Shown: positions 40,506-48,042, numbered from the stretch's first letter. The stretch: DNA of 53,874 nucleotides from an uncultured Bacteroidota bacterium (GCA_902598295.1 CACKBA010000008.1:1-53874); one strand, 5' to 3'. Translations and numbers: made by a program. The notes: generated by a model not told the origin, from the letters alone.

Positions 40506-40716
40506 TTCATTGAAAACCGCAGAAAATGTATTGAATCCCCTGCTTAGGCAGGGCGTCTGCTGCAGTCGGCAGATGGTTGTAGTAATACAACTAAACGGTC
40601 TACCCGTTATTTTATTTTTCTCCCTAGATATATTTTAGATTAAATAGATATAATTTATTTAGTTTAAAACAAATCATTTAGGGCACAGATAAAGAATACC
40701 CTGCGGTTTTTATGAA
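40506..40716 (+). ncRNA. Retron non-coding RNA (msr-msd)
   Basis: The segment just before the RT gene folds like a retron template-primer RNA. The a1 segment (40506-40522) and a2 segment (40701-40716) pair over 10 bp (AAAACCGCAG with CTGCGGTTTT) plus 5 bp (TTCAT with ATGAA) with a small internal loop. The msr part holds four hairpins: CCCTGC/GCAGGG (40538-40553), a 9-bp stem (40554-40575), GTTGTA/TACAAC with a GTAA tetraloop (40576-40591), and AACGG/CCGTT (40594-40608). The msd part is one long hairpin: 8 bp CCCTAGAT/ATTTAGGG (40622-40629, 40676-40683), a small internal loop, then 17 continuous pairs (40633-40649 with 40653-40669, three G-U) and a 3-nt loop. An msDNA of roughly 65-80 nt would be expected. 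The branching guanosine is not identified with certainty. Confidence 0.87.
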
Positions 40717-40731
40717 TATATTTTAGTACTT

Positions 40732-42177
40732 ATGGAAATGTTACTTTCAGAAAAATATAAAATACGTCAACTATTCGCAGATATGAATAGCAAAAAGAAT
40801 TTTCTAGAATTACTAAATTTTTCTAAAAGAATTATCTATGGTGACAAGTACATTCCATTTGAAAAAAAACAGTTGGCTTACTACATAAGCAAAGACTCAA
40901 TTAAAAGGAAAAATAATAGAAAAACTTACACCGCATTTTACATAGATAAAAAAAACGGTGACAAAAGGATCATTCACGCCCCTGTAAAAGGTCTTAAAGA
41001 AATTCAAAAGGCACTAAATTTAATCCTGCAAGTTGTTCACAAACCAAATAAAAATGCAACTGGATTTGTGACAAACAAATCAATTGTAGATAATTCGAGT
41101 GTTCATGTTGAAAAAAATTATGTTTTTAATATTGATTTGAAAGATTTTTTTCCCAGCATTGATGCAAGTCGCATATGGGGAAGACTTTTGATAAAACCTT
41201 TTAATCTTGGAAATTCAGATGAAAGAAAAAAAATTGCCAATATGATTAAAACACTCTGTACAACAGATCTGGAAGTTGAAAGGATGGTTGATGGAGACTG
41301 GAAAAAAGAAAAAAGATTCGTTTTACCTCAGGGAGCGCCAACCTCTCCGACTATAACAAATGCAATATGTGATAGACTTGACAGAAGATTATCAGGATTA
41401 TCAAGACGATTTAACTTAAACTATACAAGATATGCTGATGATATTACCTTTAGCAGTGATCACAACAGTTACAAGAACAAAAATGGTGAAAAAGAACCCA
41501 TCTATTCCGCAGAAAGTTCATTTAGGAAAGAGCTCCTGAGAATAATAACCGATCAAGGTTTTCATATAAAAGAAAGTAAAATAAGACTTCAAAAAAGAGC
41601 ATACAGACAAGAGGTAACAGGACTATCGGTAAATGAAAAAGTTAATGTATCTAGAAAATACATAAAAGACCTGCGTCAAACTTTACATTTTTGGGAAAAA
41701 TATGGAAAGAAAAATGCTGAAGAATTTATCAAGAAGAACCCAGGGGGTATGATGACTTGGCACGTTACACCTGAAATGGTTGAAAAGATTAAGAAAGAAA
41801 AAGAAAAGCAGGGTTTTTTAGGAAATCCGCTTGGATCCTCACTACCTCCTCCACCCTCTCCAATTGAAAATAGTGAAGGACTAAAAAGTCATGAACTTTT
41901 GAAATGGAAGAAAGATAAATCACCTGAGAATTCTCCTAAGACACGCTCTGTTGAAATGGTTGTTGAGGGTAAATTGCTATATTTAAAAATGGTTAAGGGT
42001 CCTTACGACTCAACTTATTTAAAGTTGAAAAGTAGATTTGATGATTTACTTTCACGCAATCAAAAGAGTAATAAGATAAAATCAAGACCTTTATCTGAAT
42101 TATATAAAGAAGTTGAGGGAATTTTTGATTATGGATATAAAAATGCTTTGAAAAAGTATATTAATAAAAGTGAATAA
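40732..42177 (+). CDS. Retron-type reverse transcriptase
   Basis: RNA-directed DNA polymerase of 481 residues, predicted to copy the msd RNA directly upstream. The retron family marks are NATGFV followed by SIVDNSSVH (about 108-125), motif A FNIDLKDFFPS (catalytic D135), motif B LPQGAPTSPTITN (198-210), catalytic YADD (234-237) and the retron-specific VTG motif (295-297) followed by NEKVNVSRKYIKDLR. The C-terminus has GKLLYLKMVKGPYDSTYLKLK, which I recall from St85-like retron RTs. Between them sits a Pro-rich insert (about 363-405, with SLPPPPSP). No maturase or HNH domain is present. It starts 15 bp after a2 and overlaps the next gene by 8 bp. Confidence 0.94.
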   Translation: MEMLLSEKYKIRQLFADMNSKKNFLELLNFSKRIIYGDKYIPFEKKQLAYYISKDSIKRKNNRKTYTAFYIDKKNGDKRIIHAPVKGLKEIQKALNLILQVVHKPNKNATGFVTNKSIVDNSSVHVEKNYVFNIDLKDFFPSIDASRIWGRLLIKPFNLGNSDERKKIANMIKTLCTTDLEVERMVDGDWKKEKRFVLPQGAPTSPTITNAICDRLDRRLSGLSRRFNLNYTRYADDITFSSDHNSYKNKNGEKEPIYSAESSFRKELLRIITDQGFHIKESKIRLQKRAYRQEVTGLSVNEKVNVSRKYIKDLRQTLHFWEKYGKKNAEEFIKKNPGGMMTWHVTPEMVEKIKKEKEKQGFLGNPLGSSLPPPPSPIENSEGLKSHELLKWKKDKSPENSPKTRSVEMVVEGKLLYLKMVKGPYDSTYLKLKSRFDDLLSRNQKSNKIKSRPLSELYKEVEGIFDYGYKNALKKYINKSE

Positions 42178-43129
42178 ACCAAAATTAATAGCACTTATAA
42201 AATTAGTGAGTGATCTTTCGCAACATAAGGATCTTCGTTGGTTTAAAGATGAGTTAATAAAAAATTTGACAGGTGGTAATAAGTTAGTAAACACTAATCA
42301 GGTTCAGGACTATATTAATATAAGACGTTTAATAATTGATTATAGTAAAATTGATGATGAAAAAATTAAAGAAACACTTGAAATAGACTGCACTCTAATG
42401 TATAGACATAAGTTTGGGTTAGTTGTGGTAAAAAGAGAAGGCTCTCACATAGATGTTTTAAACGAAGGTAAAATAAACGAAAACTTTAATCAATTTTGCT
42501 TACATGCTCACTATCAAGCTGAACTACTTATTAATTATTTTTTAAATAGAAAATATAAAATACATACTTTTTATTGGGTTGATCAGAATATCGCTGTTGA
42601 ATCTGGAGGAAAATATTATTTTGGTAGGAATGTTTATAATGATTCTGATATGGTTACAGTTACTAAAAAAGGAAAACCTGTAAAAGTGCCATTCAAAAAT
42701 TTAACTAAAATCAAACATCCATCATTCTCTAATAAATTAACATTCATAAAAAAGAATTGTTTTAACATAAAAGAGTATGGAAATGTATTCTACAAAATTA
42801 AATCTATAAGAGATAGTATCAGTCACAGAAATGAAATAAGAGATTTACAAACTGTGAAAGAAGAATTTGATAGATTTAGAGAAGTACTGGTGGGCAACCC
42901 CTCTAAAAATATTCCCGGTAAGACTGATCCAGATACAGGAAAAAAATATGATAAATATGATTTACTAAATAGTAAGAAGAAGTACACAGGTAAACGAAAT
43001 GAAGATAGAATAAAAATCACTGAATTATATAACAGTCTTCAATTACATATATTTATATCGAATCAAGATTATCCTATTGTAATAGAATCCCTAGAATTTC
43101 TCAAAGACAAAATTATAGAGCATCTTTAA
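42170..43129 (+). CDS. Retron-associated HEPN-like protein, probable toxic effector
   Basis: Cytosolic protein of 319 residues with a GTG start at 42170 that overlaps the RT stop by 8 bp, so it is translationally coupled to the RT. The segment KSIRDSISHRNEIRD carries R214-x4-H219, the catalytic R-x4-6-H signature of HEPN ribonucleases, and is preceded by a helix HAHYQAELLINYFLNRKY that fits the HEPN four-helix bundle. The N-terminal 1-110 region (LSQHKDLRWFKDELIKNL) is an unrecognised helical domain. In retrons the gene coupled to the RT is usually the toxin, so an RNase effector is the working idea. No annotated family is recognised with certainty. Confidence 0.75.
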   Translation: MNKPKLIALIKLVSDLSQHKDLRWFKDELIKNLTGGNKLVNTNQVQDYINIRRLIIDYSKIDDEKIKETLEIDCTLMYRHKFGLVVVKREGSHIDVLNEGKINENFNQFCLHAHYQAELLINYFLNRKYKIHTFYWVDQNIAVESGGKYYFGRNVYNDSDMVTVTKKGKPVKVPFKNLTKIKHPSFSNKLTFIKKNCFNIKEYGNVFYKIKSIRDSISHRNEIRDLQTVKEEFDRFREVLVGNPSKNIPGKTDPDTGKKYDKYDLLNSKKKYTGKRNEDRIKITELYNSLQLHIFISNQDYPIVIESLEFLKDKIIEHL

Positions 43130-43133
43130 AATA

Positions 43134-43154
43134 TAGTGCAGTTACATTGCACAG
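43134..43154. promoter_or_regulatory. Palindromic operator candidate, copy 2 (upstream of helicase)
   Basis: Contains GTGCA (43136-43140) and TGCAC (43148-43152) as inverted arms, with ATTGCACA identical to copy 1 at 40462-40482; 16 of 21 aligned bases are the same. An AATATTTG box follows at 43163-43170, at exactly the same offset (29 bp from the site's first base) as in copy 1. It lies 5 bp after the HEPN gene and 43 bp before the helicase ATG. There is no U tract, so it is not a terminator. Confidence 0.62.
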
Positions 43155-43196
43155 TTTATCGCAATATTTGTATAGTTAATATTTAAAAAGAAAATT

Positions 43197-44759
43197 ATGC
43201 AAGATTGGATCTATAACGACAACGAAGAAATAAAAAAAATAAGGAAATTCTTGGGAGCACATGGAGGTTTGGCAGACGGATTCTTCTGTTACGATCATGG
43301 TCAAATTGACAATAAGTGGTCAGATGAAATTGAAAAAGATTTTTCAAAATGGCTTGACAATAAAGGATATGGACAAGTTACACCACAAAAATGTTTTCAA
43401 GTTGACGATAGTCCCCAATATCAAATATCAATTTTAGACCATTTAAAATTCACTCCAACTTTTGAACAAAATAGAGCCCTAAATGAGATGTCTAATTTTG
43501 TGAAAGAAGGTAACACAAATGATTTTCTCATTTTGAGTGGATCTGCTGGAACGGGAAAAACATCTATAACTACCGCATTGATTGGTTATTTGAATACATG
43601 CGCTATCTCATATAATATAGCTGCTCCAACAGGAAGGGCAGCAAGAATATTGGGAAGAAAATCCCAAACATTAAACAGCACCATTCACTCACTCATTTAC
43701 GACCCTATTGTAAATCAGAAAACCGGAGTAATAACGTTTAAACTAAAAAAGAATGTTGTTAAAGATTATACTGTTTTTATAATTGATGAGGCATCAATGA
43801 TTTCATCAAAAACTACATATGATGAAAAAAGTTTATTTAAATCCAATAATTCTTTGCTTAGTGATTTAATAACTTTTGTAAAAGAGGGTAATCAAAAAAA
43901 CAAACTGATATTTTTAGGGGACAGGAATCAGTTGCCACCGGTTAATGAACTTGAATCAAAAGCATTATGTAAAAATTTTCTAATTAATAATTATTCTTTA
44001 AAGGGAGTCTCATATAACCTAACTGAAGTTAAAAGACAAAATAATGATAGCATTATATTAAGGAATGCTAATAATGTTAGGGTTGGTATTGAAAACAACC
44101 TAAAATATGTACAGATGGAAAATATAGAAATACAGAACTTATCAAGTGCTTGTAACAACTACATTCACTCGTATAAAAATGACCTTGATGATTCTGTAAT
44201 ATCTATTGGAGCTACTCACAGGATGAATAATATGTTTAATAATATTGTTCGAGAAAGAATTTATGGCGCATCTCCAAACATCGTCGAGGAGAATGATCTT
44301 TTATTAATATCTAAAACATGGTCCAGAAATGGAGTAAAATTATATAGCGGAGACCATGTTACTGTTGAAGAAGTAGATATGGAAAAAATGCAAACTGTTG
44401 CTGATTTAAAATTTGTTCCAGTAAAATTAAAATCAAAAAATCTTAAAAATGAAGAAATAATAATTGAAGATTTCCTCATGCTGGATTCAATTACTAGGCC
44501 CGAGGGACTAAAAGCAGAACAAGAAAAGAAACTATATCATGAAAGATTTTCAAAAAATAGAATCTTTAGCAAGAGTTCAAATCCCTCTGATGATAAATAT
44601 GTGGGAGCAATAAGAGCGAATTATGGGCACTCAATAACTTGCAATAAGGCTCAAGGAGGGGAATGGGATACAGTGTTTATTAATTCTTTTTTCATACCAA
44701 CTCTTAGGTACCAATATACAGCAATCACACGTGCAAAAAAGTCTTTAATTTTATACTAA
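43197..44759 (+). CDS. RecD-like SF1 DNA helicase
   Basis: Superfamily 1B helicase of 520 residues. After an unusual N-terminal region (about 1-80, no recognised domain) come the Q-motif area TPTFEQNRAL, Walker A GSAGTGKT (115-122), motif Ia AAPTGRAARIL, Walker B IIDEASM (195-201), motif III FLGDRNQLPPV, and at the very end motifs V-VI YGHSITCNKAQGGEWDTVF and YTAITRAKKSLILY. This is closest to RecD2/Dda-type helicases with a UvrD_C_2 tail. It has its own copy of the WYL-linked palindrome upstream, which ties it to the retron. Its TAA is followed immediately by the next ATG. Confidence 0.9.
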   Translation: MQDWIYNDNEEIKKIRKFLGAHGGLADGFFCYDHGQIDNKWSDEIEKDFSKWLDNKGYGQVTPQKCFQVDDSPQYQISILDHLKFTPTFEQNRALNEMSNFVKEGNTNDFLILSGSAGTGKTSITTALIGYLNTCAISYNIAAPTGRAARILGRKSQTLNSTIHSLIYDPIVNQKTGVITFKLKKNVVKDYTVFIIDEASMISSKTTYDEKSLFKSNNSLLSDLITFVKEGNQKNKLIFLGDRNQLPPVNELESKALCKNFLINNYSLKGVSYNLTEVKRQNNDSIILRNANNVRVGIENNLKYVQMENIEIQNLSSACNNYIHSYKNDLDDSVISIGATHRMNNMFNNIVRERIYGASPNIVEENDLLLISKTWSRNGVKLYSGDHVTVEEVDMEKMQTVADLKFVPVKLKSKNLKNEEIIIEDFLMLDSITRPEGLKAEQEKKLYHERFSKNRIFSKSSNPSDDKYVGAIRANYGHSITCNKAQGGEWDTVFINSFFIPTLRYQYTAITRAKKSLILY

Positions 44760-45299
44760 ATGTTAAACAAAAAAATAAAAATACTTTTCCTGTTATTTTC
44801 AACAATATTAAATTCACAAAATATTGCTGTTAAAGAACTTAGTGCCAAATATGATTGTCGTGGTTGTCCTGGGAGCCTAGTTGTAAAGAATGAAAATAAA
44901 GTTGATACAATTTTTGGAGGACAATGGGGAAACCCGCCCGAATATAAATTCATAGAAATTAATAATAAAGACTACTTATACATATTCGGAAACTACGGTT
45001 TCGCAATGGGGCTAAGAACCAATGTAAACAAATTATATTCACTGGATAATGAAACCTTTCTTGAAAAAGTTTTTGAGAAGGAACACATAACCTACAGGGA
45101 AACCTTTAGAGAGTATAATGGACTCAACATCAATTTCGTAATAGAAAGAGAGATAAAAACAACGATTGAGAATGGTTTTAAATTTGAAATCAAATTAACG
45201 ATTAGAAGTTGCCCCGAAATACTTGGTTACGAAAACTGCGATGAAATTATTACTGAAACTATGACTGAATTTTACCCTATTAATTTGTATTATGATTAA
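44760..45299 (+). CDS. Secreted protein of unknown function
   Basis: Protein of 179 residues with a signal peptide (MLNKKIKILFLLFSTILNSQ). The mature part has a CRGCPGS dicysteine motif at about 33-39 and a second Cys pair (SCPEILGYENCDE) near the C-terminus, suggesting disulfides or metal binding in a beta-rich fold. No family is recognised. The ATG abuts the helicase stop codon (TAA then ATG), so it is read from the same transcript, though its exported nature makes a direct part in defence doubtful. It overlaps the next gene by 8 bp. Confidence 0.75.
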   Translation: MLNKKIKILFLLFSTILNSQNIAVKELSAKYDCRGCPGSLVVKNENKVDTIFGGQWGNPPEYKFIEINNKDYLYIFGNYGFAMGLRTNVNKLYSLDNETFLEKVFEKEHITYRETFREYNGLNINFVIEREIKTTIENGFKFEIKLTIRSCPEILGYENCDEIITETMTEFYPINLYYD

Positions 45300-45825
45300 T
45301 TTTTTTTACTTCAATAAATTAAATAACTCATTTAGTTTAAGTGGGATTAAATTTGATTATGCTCCACTATTTTTAAAAAAACATAATCTTAAAATTAAAG
45401 AATTGCTCACGATGAAGAATAATTGGGAATATAGTTTACTAAATAAAAATGAGGATAGAAATTTTGATTTTAAAAAAGGAGATTCAACTACAATCAATTG
45501 GATTATGGAAGAGAATGAACTTAATCCAATATTTATGGCAAATATTGAATTTTTAAATGGTGGAGGTTTATCATTTTCAATTGATAATCTTTTTGTACAA
45601 TATCCGAAAGAAATGGATTTGAAAAAAGACTTGGCAGATACTTTAAAAATTATTGGATATTTTGCTGCTGAAGATATAATTAAATTTGCTGAAAATAATG
45701 TAGGTGATCATAATATTGGAGGGTTATTTGGGAAAAACTCAGAAGAAATTGATTTTCAGATTTTTGACGATATTAAACGAGCAACAATAGAACTTGAAAA
45801 TAGATATAAAGACATTGAATATTAA
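45292..45825 (+). CDS. Uncharacterised protein, probably cytosolic
   Basis: Protein of 177 residues without signal peptide or membrane segment. It is acidic and mixed alpha/beta (TTINWIMEENELNPIFMANIEFLNGGGLSFSI, KDLADTLKIIGYFAAEDIIKFAENN). The start overlaps the preceding secreted-protein gene by 8 bp and the stop abuts the next ATG, so it belongs to a tightly packed unit. No similarity is recognised. Size and position next to exported proteins would allow an immunity-type role, but nothing in the sequence proves that. Confidence 0.65.
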   Translation: MINFFYFNKLNNSFSLSGIKFDYAPLFLKKHNLKIKELLTMKNNWEYSLLNKNEDRNFDFKKGDSTTINWIMEENELNPIFMANIEFLNGGGLSFSIDNLFVQYPKEMDLKKDLADTLKIIGYFAAEDIIKFAENNVGDHNIGGLFGKNSEEIDFQIFDDIKRATIELENRYKDIEY

Positions 45826-46425
45826 ATGAAAAAACTAAACTCAATATATATTTTATCAATTTTATTCATTGGAAATGCAATATTTTCACAGGAATCATTC
45901 TCACCTGAAAGTATATCAAAGGCAGCTATTGAACTAACAAAAGATAAAGTTATATATGATGGAAGCTATTTCTCTATTCCCTATCCAAATGGAGATGTTC
46001 CCGATGGTATTGGTGTTTGCACTGATGTTATAATAAGAACGTATCGATTGCTGGGTTTAGATCTTCAAAAAGAAATCCACGAGGATATGAAAAATAATTT
46101 TGATAGATATCCTAAAAAATGGGGACTTAAAAAACCCGATAAAAATATTGATCACAGACGAGTACCAAATCAAATGACTTATTTTGAAAGACAAGGTTCA
46201 TCACTTGTTATAACCAATGAATCAGAAAATTATCTACCAGGTGATATAGTAGCTTGGGATTTGGGTGGTGGCACAACACATATTGGTGTTGTAGTAAATG
46301 TAAAATCTCCTCACTCCGATAATTATATGATTGTCCACAACATTGGTGCAGGTCAAAATATTGATGATTGTTTATTTGACTTTGAAATAATTGGACACTA
46401 CAGGTTTTTAAGAAATATAAATTAA
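45826..46425 (+). CDS. DUF1287-family exported protein (NlpC/P60-like fold)
   Basis: Protein of 199 residues with a signal peptide (about 1-21, ending FSQ). The body shows the DUF1287 hallmarks: VPDGIGVCTDVIIRTYRLLGLDLQ with the likely catalytic C65, HEDMKNNFDRYPKKWGL, NIDHRRVPNQMTYF, and GDIVAWDLGGGTTHIGVVV with the likely catalytic His. The family is thought to be a papain-like peptidase or amidase of the envelope. It starts directly at the stop codon of the preceding gene and overlaps the convergent esterase by 4 bp. Confidence 0.88.
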   Translation: MKKLNSIYILSILFIGNAIFSQESFSPESISKAAIELTKDKVIYDGSYFSIPYPNGDVPDGIGVCTDVIIRTYRLLGLDLQKEIHEDMKNNFDRYPKKWGLKKPDKNIDHRRVPNQMTYFERQGSSLVITNESENYLPGDIVAWDLGGGTTHIGVVVNVKSPHSDNYMIVHNIGAGQNIDDCLFDFEIIGHYRFLRNIN

Positions 46426-47300
46426 AATCTTTTTAAAAATTCCCAAATCTCTGAAAACAACTGGTTCGCTCCAGCCCCCCAGTGTAAATTATGTTGACCA
46501 TTCTCGATTCTTAAGTAACGAACTTCTTTTCCATCCTTACAGTTTTTGAAAATATATAACTTGTCATCACCAATATTTTCAAGTTGGTAACTATCACATT
46601 GAAAAGCATTTGCCCATGTTTGTGCACTTTCTAATGCTTCTAAAAATACGTATCCTAATTTGGGGCCACCGTCTATTGGACATGTGGTATCGGCTGCACC
46701 ATTAACTTGATATATTGAAGTTGATTTTGTTTGATTTGTTGGGGAGTATTGTTTGGGTAATTGACCTACAATTGTAGATGCTGCATTGAAATAGGAAGTT
46801 TCAATGACCAATTTATTTGTAAAACTTGATCCATTCGATGTTCCAATAGCATATCTTTTGCTATGGTCTAAATTTTTATAATTTTTTAGTCTGACAATTA
46901 TAGAATCTACAAATGAAATATCATCTGCATTTGAATTCTCATTGCCACCCGAGTTCCACATCTTATTATAACCTTGAGGGTAAACACCAACAAATTCACC
47001 AACGGATGTGAGGTGATTCAATTTATTAATCCAAGTATCATTTAAAACATTTCTTCCATGAAAAGCAATTACAATTGGGTAATCTGTAGATGCATCAATA
47101 TTGTTTGGCGCTTCAATTAAAACCTCCCTTGAAACCAACGTACCATCAATTACCTGTTCAATAAAAAAACTCGAATCCGATAGATTGAGTGAAGGAATTT
47201 GATCGTCATCTTCCACATTTTGAGTTTGATCATTAGAGCTGTTTGAACAAGACAAGCATCCAAATAAAACCAATAATGATATAATTTTATTTAAATTCAT
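46422..47300 (-). CDS. Esterase lipoprotein, LpqC / PHB-depolymerase-like (copy A)
   Basis: Exported alpha/beta hydrolase of 292 residues. The lipoprotein signal MNLNKIISLLVLFGCLSC is followed by a short acidic linker and the hydrolase domain: oxyanion region VIAFHGRN, GEFVGVYPQGYNKMWNSGG, nucleophile Ser in AIGTSNGSSF, Asp region NGAADTTCPIDGG and His in IENGQHNLHW. Family members hydrolyse polyester, feruloyl or acetyl esters. It is clearly paralogous to the lipoprotein at 49287-50153. With the xylanase nearby, removal of ester side chains from a polysaccharide is plausible. Confidence 0.85.
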   Translation of the reverse strand: MNLNKIISLLVLFGCLSCSNSSNDQTQNVEDDDQIPSLNLSDSSFFIEQVIDGTLVSREVLIEAPNNIDASTDYPIVIAFHGRNVLNDTWINKLNHLTSVGEFVGVYPQGYNKMWNSGGNENSNADDISFVDSIIVRLKNYKNLDHSKRYAIGTSNGSSFTNKLVIETSYFNAASTIVGQLPKQYSPTNQTKSTSIYQVNGAADTTCPIDGGPKLGYVFLEALESAQTWANAFQCDSYQLENIGDDKLYIFKNCKDGKEVRYLRIENGQHNLHWGAGANQLFSEIWEFLKRF

Positions 47301-47337
47301 TTTCTTGTCTTAAATTTATCATCTTAATTTTAAAAAT

Positions 47338-48024
47338 ATGAAAAAAATAATTTTACTTTTTACAATCTTTTTTTCGTCTTTTTCATTTTCTCAATATTGC
47401 GCTTTTTTTGATTTTAAAACGGATGAACCAGAAATGGTTGTCTCAGCACTAAAGGGTATGATGGAAACTGAATGGGCAAAAAATATTAATGGAACAAAAT
47501 CTTTGTTTGCTTATCAATTTAACGGAAATACTGAGGCAACTCACTCAGTTCAATTTTGCTTTCCTGATGAAGCATCTTTTGCCAATTGGTCATTATCTTG
47601 GTTTGCATCTCCAGTAGCTCAAGTGTTTGGAGAAAAACTTAACAAGTACATCACACCTGTTAAAACTGCTCTAAATACACCTGCTTGGTTTAAAAATGAT
47701 TGGACGCCCGATCAAGTATTCATGATTTGGGAAATGGAAGTTTCAGACCCTGGAAAATATGTAAAAGAATTTGCATCTTTTTCTCAAAAAATGGCTGTTA
47801 CTCAAGGTTATGAAGAAAACTCATATGGTCTTGGATATCCAATAAGCGGAAAAAATGATGGTTTCTCTCACTTTGTTTGGGTTGGTGCACTTGATTTAGA
47901 ATCAGCATTGAAAAGAACAAAAGATATGTATAATAGCCCTGAATTTGCAGAGTACTCTAAAAAAGTCAGTGGCGTGAGAAAAGTTGTAAACTCTTACATG
48001 ATGGTAAGGTTGGCTGACTTCTAG
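47338..48024 (+). CDS. Secreted protein of unknown function
   Basis: Protein of 228 residues with a signal peptide (MKKIILLFTIFFSSFSFSQ). The mature part seems to contain two similar alpha/beta halves: CAFFDFKTDEPEMVVSALKGMMETEW and later FMIWEMEVSDPGKYVKEFASFSQKM, each followed by a Phe-rich strand and a helix with SPVAQVF / SPEFAEY. This is reminiscent of a duplicated dimeric alpha-beta-barrel, but that is inference. It is divergent from esterase copy A (37 bp between starts) and ends in a strong terminator. Confidence 0.72.
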   Translation: MKKIILLFTIFFSSFSFSQYCAFFDFKTDEPEMVVSALKGMMETEWAKNINGTKSLFAYQFNGNTEATHSVQFCFPDEASFANWSLSWFASPVAQVFGEKLNKYITPVKTALNTPAWFKNDWTPDQVFMIWEMEVSDPGKYVKEFASFSQKMAVTQGYEENSYGLGYPISGKNDGFSHFVWVGALDLESALKRTKDMYNSPEFAEYSKKVSGVRKVVNSYMMVRLADF

Positions 48025-48042
48025 ACATTAAAGTAACGAACG

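Noticed and set aside
40732-42177. RT as part of a group II intron or a diversity-generating element
   Set aside because: There is no maturase or endonuclease domain and no template/variable repeat pair; the VTG motif and the upstream msr-msd structure are retron features.
43134-43154. Palindrome after the HEPN gene as a transcription terminator
   Set aside because: There is no following U tract, the arms are short with a 7-bp centre, and the site matches the retron-promoter palindrome better.
39381-46425. att direct repeat of the tmRNA 3' end at the far side of the island
   Set aside because: I looked for copies of the T-arm and acceptor sequence downstream and found none in the window.
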